A stretch of DNA of 39,605 nt, taken from Anaerolineae bacterium (GTDB taxonomy: Bacteria > Chloroflexota > Anaerolineae > JAAYZQ01). Within the stretch, counting starts at the first letter, position 1. Each line of letters opens with the position of its first letter. The notes under the pieces were generated by a model. That model did not search any database. It was given only the letters and a program-made list of their open reading frames with translations, and was not told where the DNA came from. Shown here one piece after another: positions 1 through 9,500 of this stretch. Location: positions 1 through 39,605 of the forward strand of contig JAFGIA010000105.1 of assembly GCA_016929795.1 (NCBI GenBank), in the 5' to 3' direction. Made by a program: the position numbers and the translations under genes.

Positions 1-103
1 CGCGATTGGGAGACAGTGTAGTCGATTGTCCCCGTCAGTGCAAGTTCCAACTATGCAGTTGTTAAGATGCGGTCAAAGGTCATGCTAATATCCAATATCC
101 CCT

Positions 104-1264
104 TCACGCGCGGCCAAAGTCTAGATTCGCGAGCCCATCGAGCTGGTAGCGCACTTTTGTCCACCGCCCCTCGCGCCCGATGCAGCTTAGGTAGGGTGGG
201 TCAAAGGCGCGGATCACGTCGCCGATCTGGTAGCGGGGTAATACGGGCGTGGAGACGACGAGGCTGCCGTATTCGCCAGCGCGCATCTCGTGCAGCATCT
301 TGACCATTCCCCCTTTTTGCACCACCTCGAAAAAGTAGAGGTCGAAATTGGGCACCAGCAGGCGGCGGTCGTCGCGCTGCTGGGCAAAAGTGCCCTCGGT
401 GGCAATGTACATCTCGATAATGTCCACGTCGCCATAGAGCGCGCGCAGGGCCGGTGCCCACTTGGTATGGATGCCCGGCACGCTCGTCGCAGCGATGGCG
501 CGCATCGCCCATAGGTCCTTCGGCCGTACCTTGTGACGGCGCTGGAGGTAGTGCCCAAACTCAATGATCGACGGGCAGACGCCGGCGCACAGGGTTACCG
601 GCGCGTCCTTGGTGCGTTGGTACACCATCTCGAAGCGGCGCTGCCAGTCGGCGCGGCTCGTGCCGCCGCCCAGCGCGTCGATCTCTTCCTGGCGCGGCAA
701 AATCTCGACGGGGGTGGCCTCGGCGGCGTGCCGGACATAGATGCCCGAGCTAAAGCCGTAGGGCGTCTCCTGCCCGGCGACGGTCATGGTGCCCATAACC
801 GATGGGTAGTTGAGGTTGAGGCAGTAGCCGTCGATGGCGTCGAGGTGACCGGTGCGCAGCAGGTGGTTGAGCAGAGCGCGGGCGGCGGCGACACGGATGC
901 CGAGGTCGGCCTGGGTGATGGGGATGCGCTTGGGGGTGCCGCGTGTGGTGCCGCGGGTCATGGCCCAGGCAACGGGGGGATCGGGCAGCAGGGCATCGAC
1001 CTCGCCGGCGATGACGCGGTCGATCCAGGGCTTGATCTGGTCATAGGTGACGACCGGGAAGGCGCGGCGGTAGGCGTCGAAAAAGCGAGGTGGATCGGCG
1101 GCCAGGTCGAGCAGGGCAGCGGCATCATGCTTCTGGCCATAGAGGGTGCGGGCATAGTTCTGCAGCAGCCATTCGAGGGTTGATGCCTGGGTGCGGGCAG
1201 GGTCGTGCAGCCCCTCGTGCCACAGATTGACAAACAGTTCAACAAACTCGGCGTACTGGGTCAT
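104..1264 (-). CDS. GH3-like acyl-adenylate-forming enzyme, short form
   Basis: The protein resembles the GH3 branch of the ANL (acyl-adenylating) superfamily, which couples carboxylic acids to acceptors through an acyl-AMP. Visible marks are a phosphate-binding loop TRGTTRGTPKRIPIT at about residues 103-117, an ATEG motif in the position of the usual (S/T)EG nucleotide-binding segment, and RYQIGDVIR, the GH3 version of the GD motif. The start is ATG at 1264, six nt after a GAGAGGG ribosome site; an upstream in-frame GTG (1279) lacks one. A TAGAAT box at 1308-1313 could be its -10, but no good -35 is seen. The product is about 386 aa, whereas bacterial GH3 proteins usually have around 500-550, and the stop falls shortly after the GD motif, so the mobile C-terminal domain is missing or replaced by a short tail. 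The substrate cannot be told from sequence. Confidence 0.8.
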   Translation of the reverse strand: MTQYAEFVELFVNLWHEGLHDPARTQASTLEWLLQNYARTLYGQKHDAAALLDLAADPPRFFDAYRRAFPVVTYDQIKPWIDRVIAGEVDALLPDPPVAWAMTRGTTRGTPKRIPITQADLGIRVAAARALLNHLLRTGHLDAIDGYCLNLNYPSVMGTMTVAGQETPYGFSSGIYVRHAAEATPVEILPRQEEIDALGGGTSRADWQRRFEMVYQRTKDAPVTLCAGVCPSIIEFGHYLQRRHKVRPKDLWAMRAIAATSVPGIHTKWAPALRALYGDVDIIEMYIATEGTFAQQRDDRRLLVPNFDLYFFEVVQKGGMVKMLHEMRAGEYGSLVVSTPVLPRYQIGDVIRAFDPPYLSCIGREGRWTKVRYQLDGLANLDFGRA

Positions 1265-1586
1265 GGTCGTCCCTCTCACCGGCAGACTAACTTCCCGGTG
1301 GGGTTATATTCTACCACAGGAGGGACAAGGTGGCGAACCGGCGATTTTGCGGTGCAATTTCGTGACCGGCTGTGCTACTCTGTACCCGAGATGGCCTCCT
1401 TGACGCTATTCAAACTCCGTGATACAATGCGTTTGGGGGCTTGTGCTACGATCTCGCTAGTATATCTGGCATCTTATTGGTACCGTCCAATCGAGTAACC
1501 CCGCCTGTCACTTCTGGCAGGATGTGAAGCTGGGGCGGCAGACCGAGCGCATTACTGCCGACAGGTGAGAGAGAGGGATGCTTACC
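1265..1586. other. Intergenic region between divergent GH3-like gene and hybrid kinase
   Basis: This gap of about 320 nt holds the ribosome site and upstream region of the minus-strand GH3-like gene and a plus-strand promoter (1400-1428). From the predicted transcription start near 1435 to the kinase ATG there is a leader of about 150 nt. The leader has only a weak hairpin (CCTGTC/GGCAGG around 1503-1521). I recognise no riboswitch or RNA gene in it. Confidence 0.5.
1400..1428 (+). promoter_or_regulatory. Sigma-70-type promoter for hybrid kinase
   Basis: TTGACG (1400-1405), a 17-nt spacer and TACAAT (1423-1428) point towards the kinase gene. Transcription would start near 1435, giving a 5' leader of about 150 nt. 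Confidence 0.6.
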
Positions 1587-4500
1587 ATGGAATGGCAGCG
1601 TACACCCTACACGTACTCGTTGCTTGGCGCGGCAGCCATCTCGATTGCCCTGGCGTTCTATACCTGGCGACGTCGTTCCATACGGGGGGCCGTGCCCTTG
1701 GCAGGAGTGATGCTGGCCGTGGCAGTGTGGTCTGCCAGTTACGCCCTGGAGCTGGCGAGCGTTGGACTGACGGCCAAGCTGTTTTGGGCCAAGCTCCAAT
1801 ACCTGGGCATTGTTATGATACCGGTGGACACGCTGATCTTTGCCCTCCAATACACCGGCCGGACGCGATGGCTGACCCACCGCAACCTGCTCCTCCTGGC
1901 GCTGCTGCCCTTGACCGCGCTGCTGCTGGCCTGGACCAACGACCTGCACCATCTGATCTGGGCCCGCGCCTGGCTGGACACCAGTGGCCCCTTTTCGGCA
2001 CTCATCTTGACCCATGGCGCTGCATTCTGGGGGGTGGTGGTCTATGGGTATTGCATTCTCCTGCTTGGGTCGGCCCTGATCTTCCAGGCGCTCTTTCGCA
2101 AACTGAGGCTGTATCGCGGGCAGGTCGTGGCCGTGCTGGTAGCGGTGCTGGCTCCGCTGGTAGCGAATGTGCTCTATGTCTCGGGCCTCAACCCTTTCCC
2201 CCTGCTGGATCTGACGCCCCTGGCTTTCACCCTGAGCTGCCTGGCGGTGGTGTTGGGGCTTTTTCGCTTTCGGCTGTTGGATCTCGCGCCCGTGGCGCGC
2301 GACGCTGTCCTCGACGGCATGGACGATGCGGTGATTGTGCTCGATATACGGGGCCGCATCGTGGACCTCAACCCGGCCGCCGAACACCTCACCACTTGCC
2401 TCGCGGCCGACGTCCTTGGACAGCCGGCGGCCGAGGCGCTCTCGGCTCTACCCGCCTTGGCGCAACGATGCAGTGGAGTGGTGGAGGGACATGGGGAGAT
2501 CACCCTGGGCGAAGGCGAGGCTCGGCGCATCTATGACTTTCGCGGCTCCCCCCTGCGTGACTCGCGAGGCCGCCCGATCGGTAATTTGATCGCCTTGCGG
2601 GACATTACCGGGCTCCGGCGAGCAGCCCAGGCGATACAGGATAGCGAGCTGAGGTACCGCACGCTGTTTGACGCGTCGACGGACGCCATCTTTTTGGAGA
2701 CACTCGACGGTCGCGTGCTCGACTGCAACGCCGCGGCCTGTGAGATGCTGGGCTATAGCAAAAAAGATCTGCTGAAAATGACTGTCGCCGATCTGGTGCC
2801 AGAAGAGGTCGCCCAGACGCTGCCCGATGTCATTGCCACAGAGCTGACGACTGGCGGCATGTGGGGCGAGGCCACCAACAAGCGCCAGGACGGCCAGATC
2901 TTTCCGGTCGAGGTCAATACGCGGCTTATCACCATCGGACAAGAGCAGCTGGTGATCGCCTACGTGCGCGACATCACAGAGCGCAAACGACTGGAGCAGC
3001 AGAGCAGAGAGCGGCGCCTCTACCTGGAGAGTGTACTGGCTTGCGCTCCTGATGCCATCGTCACCCTCGATGCCCGGGGTCAAGTCAAGGAATGGAATCG
3101 GGGCGCCGAAGAGCTGTTTGGCTATGCACGCGACGAGGCCGTGGGGCGGAAACTGGACAGCCTGGTGTCGGGTTGCAACCAGAAGGCGTTCGAAGAAGCC
3201 ACTGCCTTTACTCAGCAGGTACTGGAAGGGAGACTCGTTCGCCCTACCGAAACGGTGCGCTGCCGCCGGGATGGGACGCCGGTGGATGTCATCCTGGCCG
3301 GAGCGCCGATCCTCGTCGAGGGTGAGGTGGCCGGGGTGGTGGCCATCTACACCGACATTGCCGAGCGCAAACGCGCGGAAAAGGCGCAGAAAAAGCTAGA
3401 AAGGCAGCGAGAACAGGCCAGGGAAGCGCTGCGCCGCCGCAATCGCGAGTTGGTCCTGCTCAACCGGGTGATTGCCGCCTCGGCAGCCAGCCAGGAGATC
3501 GAGCCGATCCTGGAAACGGTCTGCCGCGAGCTGGCCGAGGCGTTTGAACTGCCTCATGCGGCTGCCGTTCTCCTCAATGCTGAGAGAAGCGAGCTCGTGG
3601 TGGTGGCCGAACACCGGGCCAGCGACCGACCCCCTTTCCTTGGCCAGGCGATTCCGGCGAGCGCTATGCCCCTGGTTCGGGAGCTAGTCGAGCACAAGCT
3701 CCCGGTGATAATCGAGGATGCCCGATCTGATCCTCGCCTGGGGCGCGTATGCAGCCTGATCCCGTCCCACAACCCAATCTCTCTGCTCCTCTTGCCCATT
3801 CTCATCGAAGGGGAGAGCGTGGGGTTCCTGGGCATGGCTGCTGTCGGGGCCCATTCTTTCCTGCCGGAGGAGGTGGACCTGGCCCGGCGTGTGGCCGAGC
3901 AGGTATCCGGTGCCCTGGCCCGGGCCCGGCTGGCCGAGACTGAGCGGCGTTTGAGCACAGCCGTCGATCAGGCGGCCGAGGCGGTGGTGGTCACCGATGC
4001 CGAGGCCACCATTCTATATGTGAACCCCGCGTTTGAGCGCATCGTCGGCTACAGCCGGGCCGAGGTCATTGGCCAGCCCCTGCGCGTGTTGGATAGCAGC
4101 CGGCTGGATCTGTTTTTTCAGGGCGAAATGTGGCAGGCCGAGGCGGGCAGGCAGGCGTGGCAGGAACGAGTCGATTACCTCAAGCGGGATGGGCACGTGT
4201 GTAACCTCGACCTGGCGGTGGCACCGGTGCGCGACCAGGCGGGGGAGATTGTGAGCTATGTGGCCACGATGCGCGACGTGACCCGCGAGGCGCAACTGGA
4301 GGCCGAGTTCCAGCAGGCCCAAAAGATGGAGGCGCTGGGGCGCCTGGCGGGCGGTGTGGCCCACGACTTTAACAACCTGCTGACCATCATCAAGGGCAGT
4401 GCCCAACTGCTCGATCTCAAGCTGCTCCCCGGCGATCCCCTGCGTCATCACACGCGGCCGATCCAGGAGACGGTCGACCGGGCAGTCATGCTGACCAGGC

Positions 4501-5465
4501 AACTGGTCAGCTTTAGCCGGGGAGAGGTGATCAGGCCCAGCGTGCTGGACCTTAACCAGATGGTCAGCGATCTGAGCAGCATGTTCCGGCGCGTGATTGG
4601 GGAAGACATTCAACTGGTGACGGTGCTGGCCGGCGACCTGTGGCCCATCGAGGCCGACCCGGCCAAGATCGACCAGGTGATCGCGAACCTGGTGGTCAAT
4701 GCGCGTGACGCGATGCCCAGGGGGGGCGCGCTGACGATCGAGACGGCCAACGTGACTTTCGACCAGGCTTACGCCGAGCAGCACGTGGAGGCGCAGGCAG
4801 GCGACTATGTGCGGTTGATGGTCAGTGACACAGGCATGGGCATGGACGACAGCGTCAAGGCACGCATCTTTGAACCCTTTTTCACCACCAAGGAGAAAGG
4901 ACAGGGCAGCGGCCTGGGGCTGGCCACGGTTTTTGGCATTGTCACCCAGAGCGGGGGGCGCATCGAGGTGGACAGCGAGGTGGGGCGGGGGACGACATTC
5001 AGGATCTATTTGCCCCGCGTGCTGGAGGGGCAACCGATGCCCGAAGCCCTGCCACACACCCTACCCCTGGTCCCAGGCCGCCTGATGCGTGGGACGGAAA
5101 CGGTGCTGGTGGTGGAAGATGATCCGTCTGTCCGAGATCTGGCGGTGCGTGTCCTGAGATCGTGCGGCTACCAGGTGCTGGCCGCGGGGGATGGCCTGGA
5201 GGCGCTTCAGATCGGCGAGCGGTACGACGGTCCTATCCACCTGTTGTTGAGTGATGTGGTGCTACCCTATCTGAGGGGGGACGAGCTGGTCAGCAAACTG
5301 CTCCGCGTGCGGCGGGAGATGCGGGTGCTCTATATGTCGGGGCACACCGACGGCGCCATCGCCCAGCAGGGGGTGCAAAAGTCGGGCCTCTTTTTTCTGC
5401 CCAAGCCGTTCAGCATCAAAGATCTGACGCGGAGTGTGCGCGAGGCGCTGGACGACAAGCACTGA
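1587..5465 (+). CDS. Hybrid histidine kinase: 7TM sensor, 4 PAS, GAF, HisKA, HATPase, REC
   Basis: This is a membrane-bound hybrid sensor kinase of 1292 aa. Residues 1-230 form seven hydrophobic segments of the HisKA_7TM type. PAS domains follow at about 236-350, 350-470 and 475-600, then a GAF domain (about 630-780) and a fourth PAS (788-905). The dimerisation/phosphoacceptor helix carries His926 in GGVAHDFNN. The ATPase N-box is NLVVNARDAMP near 1034, with DTGMGMD and GSGLGLATV further on. A C-terminal receiver starts near 1170, with acidic EDD and phosphoacceptor Asp1223 in LLSDVVLP. The ATG at 1587 is chosen because GAGAGAGGG lies 9 nt upstream; the in-frame ATG at 1578 abuts that site. 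The ligand is unknown. The catalytic core closely resembles that of the kinase at 14603-17392, so the two are paralogues. No partner regulator is adjacent, so the attached receiver probably passes phosphate to a separate phosphotransfer protein. Confidence 0.93.
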   Translation: MEWQRTPYTYSLLGAAAISIALAFYTWRRRSIRGAVPLAGVMLAVAVWSASYALELASVGLTAKLFWAKLQYLGIVMIPVDTLIFALQYTGRTRWLTHRNLLLLALLPLTALLLAWTNDLHHLIWARAWLDTSGPFSALILTHGAAFWGVVVYGYCILLLGSALIFQALFRKLRLYRGQVVAVLVAVLAPLVANVLYVSGLNPFPLLDLTPLAFTLSCLAVVLGLFRFRLLDLAPVARDAVLDGMDDAVIVLDIRGRIVDLNPAAEHLTTCLAADVLGQPAAEALSALPALAQRCSGVVEGHGEITLGEGEARRIYDFRGSPLRDSRGRPIGNLIALRDITGLRRAAQAIQDSELRYRTLFDASTDAIFLETLDGRVLDCNAAACEMLGYSKKDLLKMTVADLVPEEVAQTLPDVIATELTTGGMWGEATNKRQDGQIFPVEVNTRLITIGQEQLVIAYVRDITERKRLEQQSRERRLYLESVLACAPDAIVTLDARGQVKEWNRGAEELFGYARDEAVGRKLDSLVSGCNQKAFEEATAFTQQVLEGRLVRPTETVRCRRDGTPVDVILAGAPILVEGEVAGVVAIYTDIAERKRAEKAQKKLERQREQAREALRRRNRELVLLNRVIAASAASQEIEPILETVCRELAEAFELPHAAAVLLNAERSELVVVAEHRASDRPPFLGQAIPASAMPLVRELVEHKLPVIIEDARSDPRLGRVCSLIPSHNPISLLLLPILIEGESVGFLGMAAVGAHSFLPEEVDLARRVAEQVSGALARARLAETERRLSTAVDQAAEAVVVTDAEATILYVNPAFERIVGYSRAEVIGQPLRVLDSSRLDLFFQGEMWQAEAGRQAWQERVDYLKRDGHVCNLDLAVAPVRDQAGEIVSYVATMRDVTREAQLEAEFQQAQKMEALGRLAGGVAHDFNNLLTIIKGSAQLLDLKLLPGDPLRHHTRPIQETVDRAVMLTRQLVSFSRGEVIRPSVLDLNQMVSDLSSMFRRVIGEDIQLVTVLAGDLWPIEADPAKIDQVIANLVVNARDAMPRGGALTIETANVTFDQAYAEQHVEAQAGDYVRLMVSDTGMGMDDSVKARIFEPFFTTKEKGQGSGLGLATVFGIVTQSGGRIEVDSEVGRGTTFRIYLPRVLEGQPMPEALPHTLPLVPGRLMRGTETVLVVEDDPSVRDLAVRVLRSCGYQVLAAGDGLEALQIGERYDGPIHLLLSDVVLPYLRGDELVSKLLRVRREMRVLYMSGHTDGAIAQQGVQKSGLFFLPKPFSIKDLTRSVREALDDKH

Positions 5466-5496
5466 GCGGGTTGGAGCGGCTCAACCTGGCGACGAT

Positions 5497-5592
5497 CTAG
5501 GGCCCAATATCTTTCAAATAAGCTCCCAGGCCCGTCTCGGGCCGCCCCCGGGGACGGGGGCTGGAGCCTTATTCGAAAGGTATTGGATCTAG
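5497..5592. repeat. 96-nt imperfect palindrome between convergent genes
   Basis: Left arm 5497-5529 and right arm 5560-5592 are imperfect inverted copies, both containing CTAG, CCAATA, CTTTC and AATAAG. The GC-rich centre contains a further CCCCCGGGGACGGGGG hairpin. It lies between the hybrid kinase (+) and the rhomboid gene (-), so it could act as a bidirectional terminator. Its length and its CTAG ends also fit a small palindromic repeat element. Neither arm is followed by a T-tract. Confidence 0.6.
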
Positions 5593-5608
5593 GCTATGAT
5601 GTCACCTT

Positions 5609-6286
5609 TTACCAGCGCACGGCGTGTTCGCCCGTCCGACGGCGCTTGCCGAGCAAGAGAGCCATCACCACGCCGGCTACAAAGCCGCCGATGTGCGCCC
5701 AAAAAGCCACTCCGCCAACATCGGGGCCGCCCAGCGACAGTACACCGCTGAAAAGCTGTAGCACGAACCACATGCCCAGCACAAGGGCGGCGGGCACCAT
5801 GGTCACGCGCATGAAATAGCCGAGCGGGATGAGCGTCGCCACGCGGCTGTGGGGAAAGAGGATCAGGTAGGCGCCCAACACCGCCGCAATCGCGCCGCTG
5901 GCTCCCACGGCAGGGATCTGCGAGCCAGAGTTGGTCAGGATGTGGGCCAGAGTGGCAGCCACGCCGCCCACCAGGTAGAAGGCCAGATAAAGGATCGAGC
6001 CCATGCTATCTTCGACATTGTCGCCAAAGATCCAGAGGTAGAGCATGTTGCCGCCCAGGTGTGCCAATCCGGCGTGCATGAACATCCCGGTAAAGATGTC
6101 GGCGATGTCGCCCAGGCTCAGGCCGGTTGTGAAACTGGCCGGGATCACGGCCAACTGGTAGACCAGCGCTTCCTGCTCAGAGCCGGCCAGCCACATCAGC
6201 ACAAAGGCCACGACGTTGGCGGCGATCAGCAGGTAGTTGACGATCGGTGTGCGCCGTGTGCGGATCTCGTCTCGGATCGGGATCAT
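5609..6286 (-). CDS. Rhomboid-family intramembrane serine protease
   Basis: A polytopic membrane protease of 225 aa that would cleave substrate transmembrane helices inside the bilayer. The catalytic pair is visible: Ser130 in GASGAI and His198 in FWAHIGGFVAG. The conserved HxxxxHxxxN motif of the second helix is HAGLAHLGGN (71-80). About six hydrophobic segments can be picked out, with a short basic tail KRRRTGE. The N-terminus MIPIRDEIRTRRTP is typical of the soluble start seen in many bacterial rhomboids. The ATG at 6286 follows AAGGAGGA with 8 nt spacing. It has its own promoter (6341-6369, minus strand) and is monocistronic, convergent with the hybrid kinase. Its substrate cannot be predicted. 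Confidence 0.95.
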   Translation of the reverse strand: MIPIRDEIRTRRTPIVNYLLIAANVVAFVLMWLAGSEQEALVYQLAVIPASFTTGLSLGDIADIFTGMFMHAGLAHLGGNMLYLWIFGDNVEDSMGSILYLAFYLVGGVAATLAHILTNSGSQIPAVGASGAIAAVLGAYLILFPHSRVATLIPLGYFMRVTMVPAALVLGMWFVLQLFSGVLSLGGPDVGGVAFWAHIGGFVAGVVMALLLGKRRRTGEHAVRW

Positions 6287-6340
6287 GGATATTTCCTCCT
6301 TGCTCGGTTCGCACGATGGCAGCCGCGAACCGCTTCTGGT

Positions 6341-6369
6341 ATTATACCCAGGGATCGATGCTTGTGCAA
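6341..6369 (-). promoter_or_regulatory. Sigma-70-type promoter for rhomboid gene
   Basis: On the minus strand, TTGCAC (6369-6364), a 17-nt spacer and a perfect TATAAT (6346-6341). It is divergent from the promoter at 6431-6459. Confidence 0.75.
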
Positions 6370-6430
6370 CTTGGGGGCTGGTCGGCTTGGGGCGAATGCC
6401 GGGCGGCCATGGTTACTGGTTGCTTGTTCC

Positions 6431-6459
6431 TTGCCGTCTAGGGTTTTCTTTAGTATAAT
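6431..6459 (+). promoter_or_regulatory. Sigma-70-type promoter for C25 protease gene
   Basis: TTGCCG (6431-6436), a 17-nt spacer and TATAAT (6454-6459). Transcription would start near 6466, about 60 nt before the protease ATG. Confidence 0.75.
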
Positions 6460-6528
6460 CCTGTCCGTTCGGCGATCGGACAGATCCTCAAATTCTCCGA
6501 ACAGCTTGATCCAGGGAAGGAGAACAGA

Positions 6529-9500
6529 ATGAAGAACCGCGGGTTGTCTGGGTGGGCGAGGCGGCTGAGCCTGGCCCTGATCGTGGTGCTGGCGCTGCCA
6601 TGGGCTGCCGGTGCAGCCCCGGCTGTGCCGGGGGGCGAGCGCTGGCTGCCGTTCGACGGAGCAGCAACACAGGCGGAGCCGGCGCTGGGCGTGGCGAGCG
6701 CGGATGCGCAGGCCATCGACCTGGCTGTCGATCTGCCGGGCTGCCTCGCTGCGGACGTTGAAACAAAGGGCGGCACATTCACACGCTTGTACGGCGAGGG
6801 GTATGGCTTCCCATCTGAGTATGGCTTGCCCGAGCTGCCCGTGCTGCGCCGCGACGTCGAGATCCCCTTCGGCGCGTCTGTCACACTCGAGGTAGTGGAC
6901 GCCGAGTATGCCGACTACCGGCTGGCGGATCTTGGCTTGAATCCGATCTATCCGATGCAGCCACCGCTCATCAAGGAGCCGGGGGCCGAGGAGCGGCCGC
7001 TGACGGTGGACGAAACGTTCTACCGGGCCGGCACGCGCTATCCCGAGGCGCCCGTGCGCCTGGGCGAGGAGTATGTAGTGCGCGGGCACCGCGTGCTGCC
7101 TGTTGAGGTGTGGCCGGTGGCTTACGATCCGGCGGCGGGCAGCGTGCGTCTCTACAACCACGTGACGGTACGCCTGGTGCTTGAGGGCAGCGACGTGGCG
7201 CGCACCGAGGCGCTGGCGGCACGCTACGCTTCGCCCTCGTTTGAGCGGGTGTTGGCGGCGCGCATCGTCAACTATAACCAGGGGCGCGGTGCGGTGCACC
7301 TTGCTCCCGACACCCTCGTCGGCTATCTGATCATCACCGCCGACGCGTATTATGATGCCATGCAGCCCTTTGTCACCCTCAAGATGCAGCAAGGGTTCGA
7401 CGTGACGATCACCAGGCTGTCTGAGATCCCGGGCGGCACGGCGAACACCAACATCAAGGCGTATATCCAGGACGCCTACGATACCTGGACCATTCCGCCC
7501 AGCCACGTGCTGCTCGTCGGCGACACCGACACAATGCCGGGCTGGAACAGTGTGTCTGCGGGCGAGATCACCGATCTCTACTATGCTACCATGGACGGTT
7601 CGACCGACTGGCACCCGGACATTGGCCGCGGGCGCTTTCCCGTGCGATCGGCGGCGCAGACAACGATCATGGTCGACAAGTACCTGGAGTACGCGGGCTT
7701 GACAGGGAACGAGGAGTGGATCAAGTGGGCTTCGTTCCTGGCCACGTGTGACCAGTACCCTGTGGCGGAAGGCACCCACAACTATGCCATCAACAACTAT
7801 ACGCTGCCCGGTGGCTACGGCGGCATCTTTCCGGCCAACCCGCAGCCCGGCGGCGACAAGCTTTACTGCATTACGTACAGCGCCACCGCAGCGGACATCC
7901 AGACCTCGGTGAACCAGGGGCGCTGGAGCGTCATCTATTCGGGGCACGGAGGCCACACCGGCTGGGAGATGAACTATGGCTCTAGCAACGTGCAGGCATT
8001 GACGAATGCGGGGATGTATCCTTTCGTCGCCAGCCACGCGTGCATCACCGGTGACTTTGATGTGTACGAGGTGTATGGCGAGACGTGGGTGCTGCAAGAA
8101 GATGCGGGTGCCCTCGTCTTCTGGGGCTCGTCCGACAGCAGTTACTGGGATGAGGACGATGTGCTCGAACGGGCAATGTTCGACAACTTTTTCGACGACA
8201 CGGACGGCTACCCCACCGTGACCGAGATGACCTACTGGGGACTGGCGGCTACAGAGGCGAGCTATCCCGGCAGTGCGCGCTACTACTGGGAGACGTACAA
8301 CGTGCTCGGCGATCCGGGCGTCAAGATCTTTATGGAGCCGGAAGGGGCCTACTCCCTCGTCGTCGAGCCCACCGATGCGCAGGTATGCGCCGGTGGCAGT
8401 GTGACCAGCACGGTCACGATCGGCAGCCGCACCGGCCTTACCGAGACGGTGACGCTCGACATCGGGCCGGTGCCTTCCGGCGTGACGGCGACCTTCCATC
8501 CGCCTGCCGCGCCGGCGCCCTTTGTCTCCGACTTGACATTCGATACCACACCCGCCGGGGTGGGGGCACACGAGATGATCGTCACCGCCACCAACGGCGT
8601 CGACTGGGAGGCGTGGATGCCCGTCGAGATCGAGGTGGTGGACGGCGCGCCGGCCGTGCCCGTCCCCCTGTCGCCGCCCGACGGCGCGCCGGGCCAGCCC
8701 CGTGAGCCGCGGCTCGAATGGAGCGCGGTGCCGGGTGCAGGCAGCTATCGCGTCCAGCTCGCGCGCGATCCGATGTTTGCCGATCCACTCTACGACCGCG
8801 CCGGCCTGCCCGACCCAAGCTTCCAGGTCGACTCGCCGCTCGACGCCGGGCGCTGCCACTGGTGGCGCGTGGCGGCCGACAATGCGTGCGGCGATGGCGT
8901 GTGGAGCGAGGCGGCCCATTTCTGCACAGCGCTGATGGAAACGGTGTTTTTCGACGATATCGAGTCGGGGCCCGCCCTGTGGAGCCATGCCGCGGCGCAG
9001 GGAAGCGACGCGTGGATGATCGATGACGACGGACCGAGCCACAGCCCCATCCACGCCTGGCACGTGCCCGACAGCGCGTCGATCACCGACAGCTACTTGT
9101 GGAACACGGCGCCTGTAGTGATCGGCGCCGACAGCGCGCTGAGCTTCTGGCATCGCTACCAGTTCGAGGGCACGAGCTACGATGGCTCGGTGCTCGAGAT
9201 CTCGACCAACGGCTCAACGTGGACGGACCTGGGCGCCTACATCACCCAGGGCGGCTACAACGGCACGATTAGCACCTCGTACAGTAACCCGCTCGGTGGC
9301 CGTCAGGCGTGGACCGGCGACCTGAGCACGTGGACGGAAGTGGTGGTCGACCTGGGCGCCTGGGCCGGGCAGAGCGTGTATCTACGCTGGCGTTTTGGGG
9401 CCGACATCTCGCTCGGCGACACGGGCTGGTACATCGACGACGTCGAGATCACCGCGCCAATGGCCCCGAGCCCGGCACCCGGCCTGCTGGAAATCGTGCC

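Noticed and set aside
1429..1586. Riboswitch in the long leader of the hybrid kinase
   Set aside because: Only a weak 6-bp hairpin is visible, and no conserved riboswitch core could be recognised by eye.
1446..2387. 313-codon minus-strand frame over the kinase promoter and 7TM region
   Set aside because: The translation is a Gln/Gly/His-rich antisense product, and it covers a convincing promoter and membrane domain on the other strand.
6283..9153. 956-codon open frame on the minus strand across the C25 protease gene
   Set aside because: It lies opposite an intact protease with recognisable catalytic motifs. Its translation is rich in Arg, His, Gly and Ala, as expected for the antisense frame of GC-rich coding DNA, with no recognisable domain.
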